DNA of 64,000 nucleotides from Pontibacter indicus. GTDB lineage: Bacteria > Bacteroidota > Bacteroidia > Cytophagales > Hymenobacteraceae. Location of the stretch: contig NZ_FTPP01000003.1 in the NCBI RefSeq assembly GCF_900156345.1, positions 62,001 through 126,000 on the forward strand, read 5' to 3'. Within the stretch, counting starts at the first letter, position 1. Every line of letters begins with the position of its first letter. Shown here one piece after another: positions 52,701 through 59,773 of this stretch. The notes under the pieces are model-generated. The model saw nothing but the letters and a program-made list of their open reading frames with translations, had not been told where the DNA came from and did no database searches. The position numbers and the translations under genes were made by a program.

Positions 52701-55506
52701 TGAAGTTGATCGTAAAATCCAGGTGCTGACCTGCGCTGTAGGTGGCATTGGCAGGTACAGAAACGGAGGTGATAACCGGGCTGGTAGTATCTATTGTATA
52801 AGTCTGGCCAGCAGTATAGCCTCCGCTGAGCCCGTTCCCAACCATATCCGTAATGCCGGTCCCGCTTGCATTCATATCCAGACGCAGGGTGCCGCTCCCG
52901 CTTATGTCGGAGACAGTTACCTGGTATCGCTCTCCCGAGCCGCTTACACTTGTTAAGATTCCTGTTGCCGTTCCTGTACCTGTCAGGGTGAAATCACCTG
53001 CCCCTAAGCCCGTGACAGACTCGCTGAAGGAAACCAGGAAGGTAACAGTGTTGGCGCTGGTAGTTTCGGTTGTCGGGTTGTGGCGGGTGATACCCGTTAC
53101 GGCTGGAGCCGTCGCGTCTACCGTCCAGGTATAGGAGGCGGGAGTAGGATCCACATTTCCGGCTGCATCCATGGCCCGGATCAGCACGTTGTGCGTGCCT
53201 CCGCTTAATCCTGTCAACGTAAGCGATGCACTGGCGGTGATAAACGAACTGCCATTCACGCTTGCCTGGAAGGTAATGCTAGTTTCGTTGCTTGTGAAGG
53301 TAAAGGTGGCGCTCGTGGCGTTTGTAACAGCAGCCGGGCTACCGGTTATGGTCGTGTTAGGGGCCGTTGTATCAATCGTTACAGTTAAGGCGGCTGAAGC
53401 AGGGCTTTGACTTCCTGTCCCATCCACCGCTTTTGCTGTCATGATATGGGCCCCATCTGCCAGGGTAGTAGTTGTAATTGACCAATTACCAGCGCCATCA
53501 GCAGTGGTAGTACCAACCACACTACCACCGGAATACAGGGTGACGGTATAACCAGCCGTCGCCGTTCCGGAAAAAGTTGGCGTGTTATCGCTCGTGATGT
53601 TATCGTTGTTGCTGATACCGGTATCGCTGGAGCTTAGCAGGTCCGGCACTGAAGGGGCGGCCAGCTCAACGATCGTTACATTGACAATAGCTGTATTGGA
53701 GACGGTTGTTCCGTTGCTGACCCTGTAAGAGAAATTGTCAGCGCCAACCGCATTGGTATTGGGTGTATAGGTGAAGGTTCCGTTGGCATTGAGTACGAGC
53801 GTGCCTTTGGATGGCCCAGTAACCAGGCTATAACTCAATGGCTTACCCTCGGGGTCGCTACCTGTCAGTTTACCAGCGTAGGCTACGTTCTTTTTGGTGA
53901 TAAAATCACCGGCAGTTGATGCCACTCGGGCAGTTGCCAAATCCATGTTTTTGAGTGTGCCATGGTTTGCGTTTGCAGTTGCATCGTACGCGATAGTGCC
54001 TGATGTCTCGTCGAAGCGCCAGTAACCTGCCAGCCCCGCTTCGTTGCCGTTCAGGGTAGTGGCGCCAAGTGTTTTGATTTCTTGTGCAGTCAGCGCCTTT
54101 TGCCAGAACGATACGTTGTCTATCTGACCGTTGGCAAAGCCACCGTCTGCATTTATCACAGTACCAATGCGTATGGGTGCACTGGATGCTGATGATGTAA
54201 AGTTTACTCTATCTGAGCCAACTAATACGCCGTTGGCATAGATTTCCATGCGGCGCTCACCATTAACGTTGCGCCTTACAGTAGTTACCTGTACCCACTC
54301 TCCCAGTTTATAAGCCGTTCCAGTACCGAGCCAGGTCCAGCCAGTGCCATGTTTATCGATTCCGTAGATGAAAATACCGTTTTCTGCCGTCAGCCAGAAC
54401 TGCATATCGCCACCACCTGAGGGTCTGTTAAAAAGACCGGCTCTGTTCATACTGTTTGCCTTGAACCAAAGCGAAACAGTAAACTCTGTTTCAGAACTGA
54501 ACTGGTTGGAAGGTTGGGACGGAATCTCTACATAATCGTTTACACCATCGAACTGAAGCGCATTGACATACCCAGCCACAGGGGGAGCCGATGGTGCAGC
54601 AGCCCGTGTTATGGCAACTGTATAGGTTTTAGTGCTTCCGTTTTGGGCAGTGACAACAGTAGTAATGGTGTTTGCCCCTACATTCAGATTTATTGTTCTG
54701 GAGGTAGCGCCACCATTCAGCACTGCTCCGTTGACACTCACAGTCGCATTGGCATCTGACTTGGTGGGGGTAACTGTAACCGATGTTACAGCATTGGCTA
54801 CACTTGCCGTATAGCTAAGCGTATTGGCATTGAATGCCGGTGACAAGGTAGTGCCTGAGAGAGTCAGGTTGGAGAGATTGGCATTACTGGATAAGGCAGT
54901 TCCGACAGGACCTACTACCAGGTTGTCGAGGTTTAAGGTATGGAGCCCTGAAAAGTAGAATGTTACTGAGCTAACCTCCACATCTTTTGAAAGCACCAGC
55001 CCCTGTCGGTTTCGATCATTAAAAATCTCCTGCGGCAGGTTGCTTCCTGAGTATGTCACTGTCAGGTGAGGTGGTTTATAAGATACCCCATCGCTGAAGC
55101 AATCGTAACTCAGCCAAAGTCCATAAAATTTGAAATTCTGGTTGTCTTTGCGTTCGATGGTGACATAGCTATCTGCCGCCGTATTGTAATACAGGCTGGC
55201 ACTGCCATTTGCCCCACCACTGCCCCTGTTTTCCCAGCTACTGTTTCCACCTTGGCTTAGCTCATAGTCTACTCCTCCAATGCTAATGGTGGCAGTGATA
55301 TTCCATGGCCAATCTTGTGTTTTACCACTTAGGGCTGCAGGAGTGGAAAAATCGTGGGTGTACTGGGTTTGGGCATGGGCAACTTGTGCCAGAGAGAGCC
55401 CCCCTAAAAAGAACAAAAGCCATGACAGTCTTTTCAAATAAGATTTGAAAACGTCATAGCCTGTACCGCTCCTTTGCGAGCTGGAAAAAGCAGTGCTGGG
55501 TTTCAT
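46711..55506 (-). CDS. Giant (2931-residue) multidomain surface adhesin with a T9SS type B sorting domain
   Basis: A secreted modular protein. Signal peptide, residues 1-46 (LLFFLGGLSLAQVAHAQ). A cadherin-like beta-sandwich, about 205-310 (LSNLTLSGTTLSPAFNANTL). A LamG/concanavalin-like domain, about 315-500 (ALQFDGVNDYVEIPS). A cadherin/tandem-95-like unit (GNFTYTPN-type, here GTFTYTPNTNAVGADNFSY). Bacterial Ig-like domains (ADGAGNWSITTTTLADGAH, AMDAAGNVDPTPASYTW). Three SwmB-like units with VTGLGAGDF and FRYTVQPGEQDTDGI. Then eleven near-identical Ig-like repeats of about 96 residues (1497-2552). The C-terminus (about 2848-2931, NAFSPNGDGINDNWTIPEL...VFDRSGVRVFE...WDGRGPNGQ) is the gliding-motility-type (type B) T9SS signal. 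It is cell-surface attached, and an adhesion or gliding role is inferred. Confidence 0.95.
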   Translation of the reverse strand: MKPSTAFSSSQRSGTGYDVFKSYLKRLSWLLFFLGGLSLAQVAHAQTQYTHDFSTPAALSGKTQDWPWNITATISIGGVDYELSQGGNSSWENRGSGGANGSASLYYNTAADSYVTIERKDNQNFKFYGLWLSYDCFSDGVSYKPPHLTVTYSGSNLPQEIFNDRNRQGLVLSKDVEVSSVTFYFSGLHTLNLDNLVVGPVGTALSSNANLSNLTLSGTTLSPAFNANTLSYTASVANAVTSVTVTPTKSDANATVSVNGAVLNGGATSRTINLNVGANTITTVVTAQNGSTKTYTVAITRAAAPSAPPVAGYVNALQFDGVNDYVEIPSQPSNQFSSETEFTVSLWFKANSMNRAGLFNRPSGGGDMQFWLTAENGIFIYGIDKHGTGWTWLGTGTAYKLGEWVQVTTVRRNVNGERRMEIYANGVLVGSDRVNFTSSASSAPIRIGTVINADGGFANGQIDNVSFWQKALTAQEIKTLGATTLNGNEAGLAGYWRFDETSGTIAYDATANANHGTLKNMDLATARVASTAGDFITKKNVAYAGKLTGSDPEGKPLSYSLVTGPSKGTLVLNANGTFTYTPNTNAVGADNFSYRVSNGTTVSNTAIVNVTIVELAAPSVPDLLSSSDTGISNNDNITSDNTPTFSGTATAGYTVTLYSGGSVVGTTTADGAGNWSITTTTLADGAHIMTAKAVDGTGSQSPASAALTVTIDTTAPNTTITGSPAAVTNATSATFTFTSNETSITFQASVNGSSFITASASLTLTGLSGGTHNVLIRAMDAAGNVDPTPASYTWTVDATAPAVTGITRHNPTTETTSANTVTFLVSFSESVTGLGAGDFTLTGTGTATGILTSVSGSGERYQVTVSDISGSGTLRLDMNASGTGITDMVGNGLSGGYTAGQTYTIDTTSPVITSVSVPANATYSAGQHLDFTINFSEAVVVNTQNGTPALGLTVGATSRQAVYVSGSGSTALSFRYTVQPGEQDTDGITLSAAIALNSGTITDALGNAAVLSLNGVASTAGVLVDAVAPTITSITLPNDGVYNLERERYLLFSVAFSENMQRTQGSYLELRVGTQIRKATLDWAYENAAYYAYAVQEGEQGTGLEVLALKSDISTPTDVQGNALSTGSTFPISRSNVRVDGIRPLITGLTVPANKIYKQGEHLDFTVRFSEKVELREAGPIFGPLSARATSEPELELPEPPADGNPFIPLKIGEKIVLALYNQGSGTEQISFRYTVQEGELDMDGIEVAPLIMTAENLIPGPRPMAGSTPPAGNFTITDLAGNYADDLMFDEMPATTGVLVDAVVPTLQSVSIASNNSNPAVAKVGGVITLQFVASEAIQPTVLIAGNAATVVNVSGLEYRATYTLTAANSEGVVPFIINYRDLAGNAGTAVSATTNSSSVTFDKTAPTGTLAINGGATHTASPEVTLSISATDVLTGVASMRFSNDNTTWSAWQSFAASQSWTLPAGNGNRQVYAQLRDGAGNIGTVEAQIILDNVPLTLTLSSDVQAATNKSFEVTFTFSKAATGFTIADLTVVNGTASNLVTADNKVYKATITPALEGEVRISVAAGVAVDVAGNLNAASNTITTLYDHTRPALTLATTAANPTNAPFDVTFTFSEEVSGFDLTDITVTNGTASNLVATDGLRYSARITPAANGEVTVSVATDKAQDAAGNQNLASNVLRITFDTDKPTLLLTSTAPAAVNAPFSMRFAFSKDVTGFAIGDIALANGAAADFVVVDARTYTVRVIPAAEGEVRVAVAADAAQDGAGNGSTASNILTRQYDITRPAVVVSTSASDPVNSAFSVTFEFSEEVSGFAARGIAVTNGTLSQFSQVDGRRYSALVTPVAAGEVTVQVPANAAADAASNGTLASNTLTRVYDADRPAVVLASTAPNPINRAFQVSVTFTEPVTGLTVQDLTVANATLSGLTTTDNMQYTVEVSPLADGLVTVSVPANVAQDAAGNGNTASAALTRTFNATRPTLALSTKATSPTNAAFEVTFTFSKEVSGFEVADIAVSNGAAAAFTQVSAQVYTARITPTAEGEVIVSVMENVARDAAGNGNTAATALKLNIDKTQPTVVLASSAPEKLNTAFEVTVTFSETVIGFTAADVTVVNGTVTNFEVKGDKEYALQITPQANGEVRVSIAAGVAQDAAGNLNLASEQITRLYDTTRPAVTVATAVTSPVNTAFTVRFTFSESVESFELNNITVANGSVSNLIKESATVYTALVTPGANGVVTVSVAENVTQDAFGNGNLASNQLQIGYDVSQPVLVLSTTAAEVVKAPFVMTFTFSKAVTGFELQDIAVTNGAASAFTQVSAQVYTALVTPQADGEVGIAVAADVARDAAGNGNLKADALTRIYDATKPTLVLSTEANSPINAAFEVVFTFSETVSGFALADIAVAGGTVSNLTATAAGKVYTATITPSAEGEVTISVAADVAEDNAGNGNTASNTLRLQYDKTRPAVTLATTAPALTNAAIPVTITFSEPVTGFALADFTITNGTAADLTKVSETKYSVLVTPTLDGEVSIAIAENKVADAATNGNTASNVLSLTYDGTAPAGYAVAWSAARVDVSNLEAITLLLTGAEPGTAYTYRITSGEESTEVTGTGEVTGERVSIANLDLEKLKDGTLTVQLYLTDKAGNKGAEVTAQVVKITRNIASVTEPAMIQVPIRTKFEQIQLPATVAVTYSTGETAQVKVRWEAGNYDGTKAGPYVLTGILELAEMTTNLDNLTAKVTVEVQPNKVPTALAFSATTFKPDATAAEVIGTLTTTDPDDTEFVYTLVSGEGDAHNALFEIRDDQVYLKSNNGLSGMTSFTIRVRSTDPYLNTIERAFTLTKQAYDRTVDQLKIVNAFSPNGDGINDNWTIPELRFYNEVYIQVFDRSGVRVFETNDPEKGWDGRGPNGQILKGAFLFTVEVKDINWVKRGVVTILSK
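47850..51017 (-). repeat. Eleven tandem 288-bp units encoding Ig-like repeats
   Basis: Each unit encodes about 96 residues of the form RPxVxLxTxAxxPxNAAFEV-TFTFSExVxGFxxxDI-VxNG-VYTARITPxAEGEV-VSVAxxVAxDAAGNGNxAS. Copies differ by many substitutions, so this is an old array, but it offers many recombination points. Several units carry a TATACC copy at the same site, the VYTA codons. Confidence 0.85.
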
Positions 55507-55973
55507 AAATGAACTAGGTTGGTAGAACTTTTCGGATAAAATTCCTGTGTTATACCAGCAAATTTATGAACTTGATATATAGATTGTTAGCTATATACTT
55601 TGAACATTAGAAAATTATAATATAACAAATCCAGCGCTTCTTCCCCATCATAAAGCATTAATCCATAAGTATTAATACTTAAACATTACCCTCTCAAACT
55701 AAAAAACATACCATAATGATGTTTTAACACGAAAACGGCTCTATCTGCCTCTTCACACGCTCCCGCCATTTTCCTAAAAATTGAGAATCAATCGCTTCGC
55801 TTTTCTTCTTTGAAAAATATAGAAACAAAAAACACCCCATAACATAGTAAGTTGGCAATCATGCAGTACCACAATGGGCTGGCCCGAAAAACGGCTTACT
55901 GAGGCTTAATTAATTCAAAAGGTGACAACGGGAACTGCTGCTCCTATTCTGTGTGGAGAAGGTGCGGCAACGT
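55507..55973. other. AT-rich intergenic region between the adhesin gene and the PAS kinase gene
   Basis: No gene recognised. It holds the putative leader and promoter of the adhesin operon on the minus strand, an AT-rich stretch around 55560-55720, and nothing repeat-like that I could identify apart from one TATACC copy at 55551. Confidence 0.5.
55559..55566 (-). promoter_or_regulatory. Candidate -7 element (TAAATTTG) of the adhesin operon
   Basis: A perfect TAnnTTTG on the minus strand, 53 bp before the adhesin ATG. No TTTG is present at the expected -33 position, so the call is tentative. Confidence 0.42.
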
Positions 55974-57107
55974 CTAAAGTTCCGCCGCGAAGTATACCCT
56001 GAACTCAGAGCCTACACCTTCCTCGCTTCGCACCTCAATACTGCCTCCGGCATTGTCTATGATGCGCTTCACCATGAAGAGTCCTATACCTGTACCGTCT
56101 ACATGGTCGTGGAAACGCTGAAACATAGTAAACAACTTGCGCAGCTGCTTTTTGCTCATGCCCAAGCCATTATCTTTCACTTTCAGCACCACCGCGTTGT
56201 CCTCCAAACAGGTATCAACCTGTATGATGCAATCGCGGTGAGGTGACCTGTATTTGATCGCGTTGCTGAGTAGGTTGTACAGAATGCTCCGGAAGTTCTT
56301 GCGGGAGAACTTCAACTGATGCACCTGGAATTCAGTTTTGATAAAGATCCCTGGCTGATCGGAGGGGTCACCCAAATCCTCTATGATATCCTGGTAAACG
56401 GTTTCGATGTTTATAATTTCCTCCGAAAGCAGTTCAACCGCATTCTTCTGCAGTTTGCTCACCTCCGTCAGGTCTTCAATGGTGCGCTTGAACCTGTCTA
56501 CGGAAAGCATCACCCGCTCCAGCATGAACTCTGTCTCAGAACTGAGGCAGCCTGCATCCGACAAATCGTCCTTTACATACTTAACAAGGCCCTCGATGTT
56601 GGTGATCGGAGAGCGCAGGTCGTGGGAAGCCGTGTAGACAAAGTTGTCCAGGTCCAGGTTTATTCTTTGAAGCTCCTGGTTCTTATCCTTCAAAGCATCG
56701 TGGCGTTTCGCCAGTTCGTCCTGCATTTCCTTTTGCCTGGTAATGTCTCCGGTCACTTTCGTGAAGCCGATGTGCTCGCCATCGCCAGCGTAGATCGGGG
56801 TTAAAACCACATCAGCCCAAAAATGCGAGCCGTCTTTGCGTCTGCGCCAGTCGTGGGCCTCGTAAACGCCGTTCTTCAGCGCCAGCTCTATCTCCTCTTC
56901 CGGTTTGCCTGCCTGCCGGTATGTTTCCGGAAAGAGCATGCCGTAGTAATGGCCAACCACTTCTTCTTCACAATAGCCCTTCAGCCGCTCTGCTCCCATG
57001 TTCCAGGTCACGATCATGCCTTTTGGGTCCATGGCGAAGATGGCGTAGTCCTTTACCTGGTTTATGAAGTTGGTACTCAGGCTCTCCCTTAACTCTTTCT
57101 CGTTCAT
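55974..57107 (-). CDS. PAS-domain sensor histidine kinase
   Basis: A 377-residue soluble kinase. Residues 15-130 form a PAS/PAC module (DYAIFAMDPKGMIVTWNMGAERLKGY, EVVGHYYGMLFPETYRQAGKPEEE, WRRRKDGSHFWADVVLTPIYAGDGEHIGFTKVTGDIT), likely binding a small cofactor. A coiled linker precedes FVYTASHDLRSPITNIEGL with His near residue 162. The ATPase has LLSNAIKYRSP, VKDNGLGMS, FTMFQRFHD and GTGIGLFMVKRII. There is no membrane segment and no adjacent response regulator. The catalytic half is paralogous to the kinase at 29549-30763. Confidence 0.91.
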   Translation of the reverse strand: MNEKELRESLSTNFINQVKDYAIFAMDPKGMIVTWNMGAERLKGYCEEEVVGHYYGMLFPETYRQAGKPEEEIELALKNGVYEAHDWRRRKDGSHFWADVVLTPIYAGDGEHIGFTKVTGDITRQKEMQDELAKRHDALKDKNQELQRINLDLDNFVYTASHDLRSPITNIEGLVKYVKDDLSDAGCLSSETEFMLERVMLSVDRFKRTIEDLTEVSKLQKNAVELLSEEIINIETVYQDIIEDLGDPSDQPGIFIKTEFQVHQLKFSRKNFRSILYNLLSNAIKYRSPHRDCIIQVDTCLEDNAVVLKVKDNGLGMSKKQLRKLFTMFQRFHDHVDGTGIGLFMVKRIIDNAGGSIEVRSEEGVGSEFRVYFAAEL

Positions 57108-57416
57108 TGTTTAGCTTTTGAATCTCCTTGTACTTTATGAAGCAGCACTAGGTTAGGCTGATTCTGGAAATCAGGAAAGGAAATTTGCCGGCAGGTATAG
57201 CTCCGGCGCAGACAAACGCTGTGAACTTAAATTCGTAATTTATGTCAGTTTCAAGCAAATGCAGATACTTCGAGCATTTACAGCCGGAGGGCTGACGGAA
57301 TTGCGCGCAGGCTGGCAGCGCAAAATACCTGGCTGAAATCAAGGAACAGATAGCCATTCTCTAAAAGAAGATGTAGTAATTATCCGGCAAGCTGTGCTGA
57401 TTTTTCAGGTTAATCT

Positions 57417-57424
57417 TATATTTG
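57417..57424 (+). promoter_or_regulatory. Candidate -7 element (TATATTTG)
   Basis: A perfect TAnnTTTG 31 bp before the ATG of the STAS-like gene. No clear -33 TTTG. The rest of the gap from 57108 holds one CAGGTATAGC copy, inside a GCCGG/CCGGC inverted repeat near 57189-57209. Confidence 0.45.
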
Positions 57425-57454
57425 TTATCATTAAAGCATGAACCACTTCCATCC

Positions 57455-57868
57455 ATGAAGCAAGAACTTAAAAATGCGTTCGGGAAAGTGTTCCTCACCA
57501 TTAGCCCAGACCTCGACAACAGGTGGGTACACACAGATTGGGCCGGCTATCTGACGCAGGACAATATCAAGACCGGCGCCCTGGCCTACGCCAAAACAGT
57601 AAAGGAGGCTGGATTTAACTGTGTGCTGAACGACACAAGGCAGGTAGTGGGGAGCTGGGACCATTCACTTGATTGGGTACTGAATGAATGGGCGCCTCAG
57701 GCAGCAGCAGCAGGCATTCGGTTTTTTGCCCTTATCGCCACGCCTGAATCCTTTGCTGAGTCAACTGCCTCCAGCTTCTACTCCAAGATCAGTGCGTTCG
57801 AGGTAAAAATGTTTAACAATGAGGACGATGCCAGAACCTGGTTACACCGCTGCTCCTCGGGTAAGTAA
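57455..57868 (+). CDS. STAS/SpoIIAA-like protein
   Basis: A 137-residue soluble protein (MKQELKNAFGKVFLTISPDLDNRWVHTDWAGYLTQDNIKTGALAYAKTVKEAGFNCVLNDTRQVVGSWDHSLDWVLNEW...). The alternating beta-alpha pattern, the LNDTR segment at the end of a strand and the C-terminal AFEVKMFNNEDDARTWL are typical of SpoIIAA/STAS-like proteins of Bacteroidota, where the role is unknown. The start agrees with the candidate promoter. It could instead be an uncharacterised DUF. Confidence 0.68.
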   Translation: MKQELKNAFGKVFLTISPDLDNRWVHTDWAGYLTQDNIKTGALAYAKTVKEAGFNCVLNDTRQVVGSWDHSLDWVLNEWAPQAAAAGIRFFALIATPESFAESTASSFYSKISAFEVKMFNNEDDARTWLHRCSSGK

Positions 57869-58463
57869 AATGCACACTGAAGGGAGTATACTAAACAATG
57901 GATAGCATGAAACAGCAGGTATAGCTTAGGAAAGTATTCGGGGACGTTTTTTTTCACGGCCTCGAGGCTGAACAAAGGCTCCATCCTGCACTCGCAAGGG
58001 TATGCAACCATGCGTAGTTTCCTGCTGCTTCCTGATGAGCAGGACATAGCCAGCCATTACGCCACTTTTGACAGTGAATATTACTTTGAGGTGAAGTGGT
58101 AGTAGTGGGTTAGGCTGTTACTACCATATTGTTGTGGTAAAATGGAGCAGATGGCGTTAAGAGACGTGAGTTTAATCAGTTCTAATTTGATCAGGTCCTA
58201 ACGTAATATTCTCTAAGTGCCAACTTTCCTCATCCCGAACAAGAAAGCATGAAAACACTCTTTAGTCCTTGATTCAGAGAATCTCATACGAAAGGTATAG
58301 ATACCGGAAAGCCAGCCGTCAATTAATTAAGATATACACATCTTAAAGAAAAGCATTTTATAAAAATATTTAAATAAAATTGAATATAAATTATTTTATA
58401 TTATTATAAATTAATATATTTAATAATAAATTAAATTTTTTTGGGCTTTTAAACAAACTGATC
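57869..58463. other. Intergenic region with a possible gene remnant and extreme AT-richness
   Basis: On the plus strand, 57911-58102 is open for 63 codons and ends MRSFLLLPDEQDIASHYATF then DSEYYFEVKW, but it has no good start codon, so it may be the tail of a degraded gene. From about 58330 to 58440 the sequence is almost pure A/T. AAATAAAATTGAATAT at 58372-58387 is shared with 18261-18276. Two iterated-motif copies are present (57917 and 58295). Confidence 0.45.
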
Positions 58464-59561
58464 ATGGACTTTATTGACGTAATCAAGGCTCTCGGTGAGA
58501 AAGTGAGCCGTATGAAAGACACTATTCAAACTGAGGAAGCAACAAAAAATGCTTTTGTAATGCCGTTTATTGCAGCACTTGGTTACGATGTGTTTAACCC
58601 ACTGGAAGTTATACCTGAATTTGTTGCTGACCTTGGTATAAAGAAAGGCGAGAAAGTAGATTATTGTATCCAAAAAGACGGACAGCCTATTATTATCGTT
58701 GAGTGCAAGCATTGGAAGGAAGAGCTTAATGTACACAACTCCCAACTCCATCGATATTTCCATGTGTGCAGTACACGTTTTGGTATCCTCACAAATGGCA
58801 TAATTTACCGCTTCTACACTGACTTAGAGGAAGCAAACAAAATGGATAACAGACCATTCTGGGAGTTCAATATTACCGACATGAATGAAGCTGCCGTTCA
58901 TGAATTAAAGAAATACCAGAAGAATGCTTTTGATGTAGATCAAATTGTAAACGCAGCGACGGAGCTCAAATATACCCGCGAGATCAAGAAAATAGTTGGG
59001 GCAGAATTCAGCAATCCTACGGAGGGGTTTGTTAGGTACTTCGCCAAGCAGATTCACACAGGAATGGTGACTTCAAAAGTGATGGAACAGTTCACACCTA
59101 TGGTTAAGAAATCCCTTCAACAATATGTAAGCGAACTTATCAGCGATAGATTAAAATCAGCTCTATCCAATGAAGCTAACTCAACTAAAGTAGAATCCAA
59201 AGAGGAGCCAAGTCAACAGGTCAACACACCTCCCGTTAAAGATAACGGGGTTGAATTTACAGATCTGGAGCGAGAAGGGTTCTTTATAATCAAATCCATT
59301 CTTAGAACTAAAGTTGATGTTAATAGAATTTACTATCGCGACACCCAACGTTACCTCAATATTTTACTTGACGATAACATTCGTAAAACAATTTGCCGGC
59401 TGCACCTAAATGCCTCCAAAAAGTATTTAACCTGGACTGATGAGGCTGGGAAAGAAGCAAAAGTAGAAATTTGGTCTCTCGATAATATCTATGATTATTC
59501 AGAACAGCTGATTAACTCTATGCTGAGGTTTGAGAAAGTGGTCGAGCCGCAAGCGATATAA
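58464..59561 (+). CDS. HsdR_N-type (type I restriction R subunit N-terminal) nuclease-domain protein
   Basis: A 365-residue protein. Residues 1-150 carry the PD-(D/E)xK fold of the HSDR_N family: EEATKNAFVMPFIAALGYDVFNPLEVIPEF, then VDYCIQKDGQPIIIVECKHWKEELN with the D...ExK catalytic pattern. A helical linker follows, and the last 100 residues (FTDLEREGFFIIKSILRTKV...) match the C-terminal module often seen on such solitary proteins. No helicase, methylase or specificity gene is adjacent, so it is not a complete restriction system. The AT-rich upstream DNA and the tRNA next door suggest an accessory gene. Confidence 0.85.
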   Translation: MDFIDVIKALGEKVSRMKDTIQTEEATKNAFVMPFIAALGYDVFNPLEVIPEFVADLGIKKGEKVDYCIQKDGQPIIIVECKHWKEELNVHNSQLHRYFHVCSTRFGILTNGIIYRFYTDLEEANKMDNRPFWEFNITDMNEAAVHELKKYQKNAFDVDQIVNAATELKYTREIKKIVGAEFSNPTEGFVRYFAKQIHTGMVTSKVMEQFTPMVKKSLQQYVSELISDRLKSALSNEANSTKVESKEEPSQQVNTPPVKDNGVEFTDLEREGFFIIKSILRTKVDVNRIYYRDTQRYLNILLDDNIRKTICRLHLNASKKYLTWTDEAGKEAKVEIWSLDNIYDYSEQLINSMLRFEKVVEPQAI

Positions 59562-59579
59562 TATATCAGTTGTAAACAA

Positions 59580-59613
59580 AAAAGCCCTGCAGACTTACAT
59601 CTGCAGGGCTTTT
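59580..59613. terminator. Bidirectional terminator between the nuclease gene and tRNA-Leu
   Basis: 14-bp perfect arms (AAAAGCCCTGCAGA at 59580-59593 and complement at 59600-59613) around a 6-nt loop. It lies 1 bp from the 3' end of the tRNA. Confidence 0.88.
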
Positions 59614-59614
59614 G

Positions 59615-59698
59615 TACCTTGGGCCGGAGTCGAACCGGCACGAGTGTAACCTCATTGGTGTTTGAGACCAACGCGTCTACCAATTCCGCCACCAAGGC
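59615..59698 (-). tRNA. tRNA-Leu (anticodon CAA)
   Basis: An 84-nt class II tRNA. The acceptor stem is GCCTTGG/CCAAGGT, with a G-U pair at the end. The D-arm is GGCGGAATTGGTAGACGC. The anticodon stem-loop TTGGT-CTCAAAC-ACCAA gives CAA. The variable arm is TGAGGTTACACTCGT and the T-arm GCCGGTTCGACTCCGGC, with discriminator A. The CCA end is not encoded (CAA follows). Confidence 0.95.
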
Positions 59699-59727
59699 AT
59701 TTTGTTCTCTCTGGTTTCAGGTATAGC

Positions 59728-59747
59728 ACCCTGGGCCGGAGCCGAAC
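59728..59747 (-). repeat. Partial copy of the tRNA-Leu 3' end
   Basis: ACCCTGGGCCGGAGCCGAAC matches the tRNA 3' end (59616-59635, ACCTTGGGCCGGAGTCGAAC) at 18 of 20 positions and in the same orientation, 112 bp away. Both differences keep C/T on the plus strand. It may be the rest of a second tRNA or of an att-like duplication. Confidence 0.6.
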
Positions 59748-59750
59748 TTT

Positions 59751-59773
59751 GTTCCTGATCTGCCATCAGGAAC
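59751..59773 (-). terminator. Hairpin overlapping the hscB stop codon
   Basis: GTTCCTGAT (59751-59759) and ATCAGGAAC (59765-59773) are perfect arms around a 5-nt loop. The hscB stop (59766-59768) lies within the right arm. No strong T tract follows, so the role as a terminator is uncertain. Confidence 0.45.

Noticed and set aside
59728..59747. A second tRNA gene upstream of tRNA-Leu
   Set aside because: Only the acceptor and T-arm 3' strand are present. No D-arm, anticodon arm or 5' acceptor strand can be found around it.
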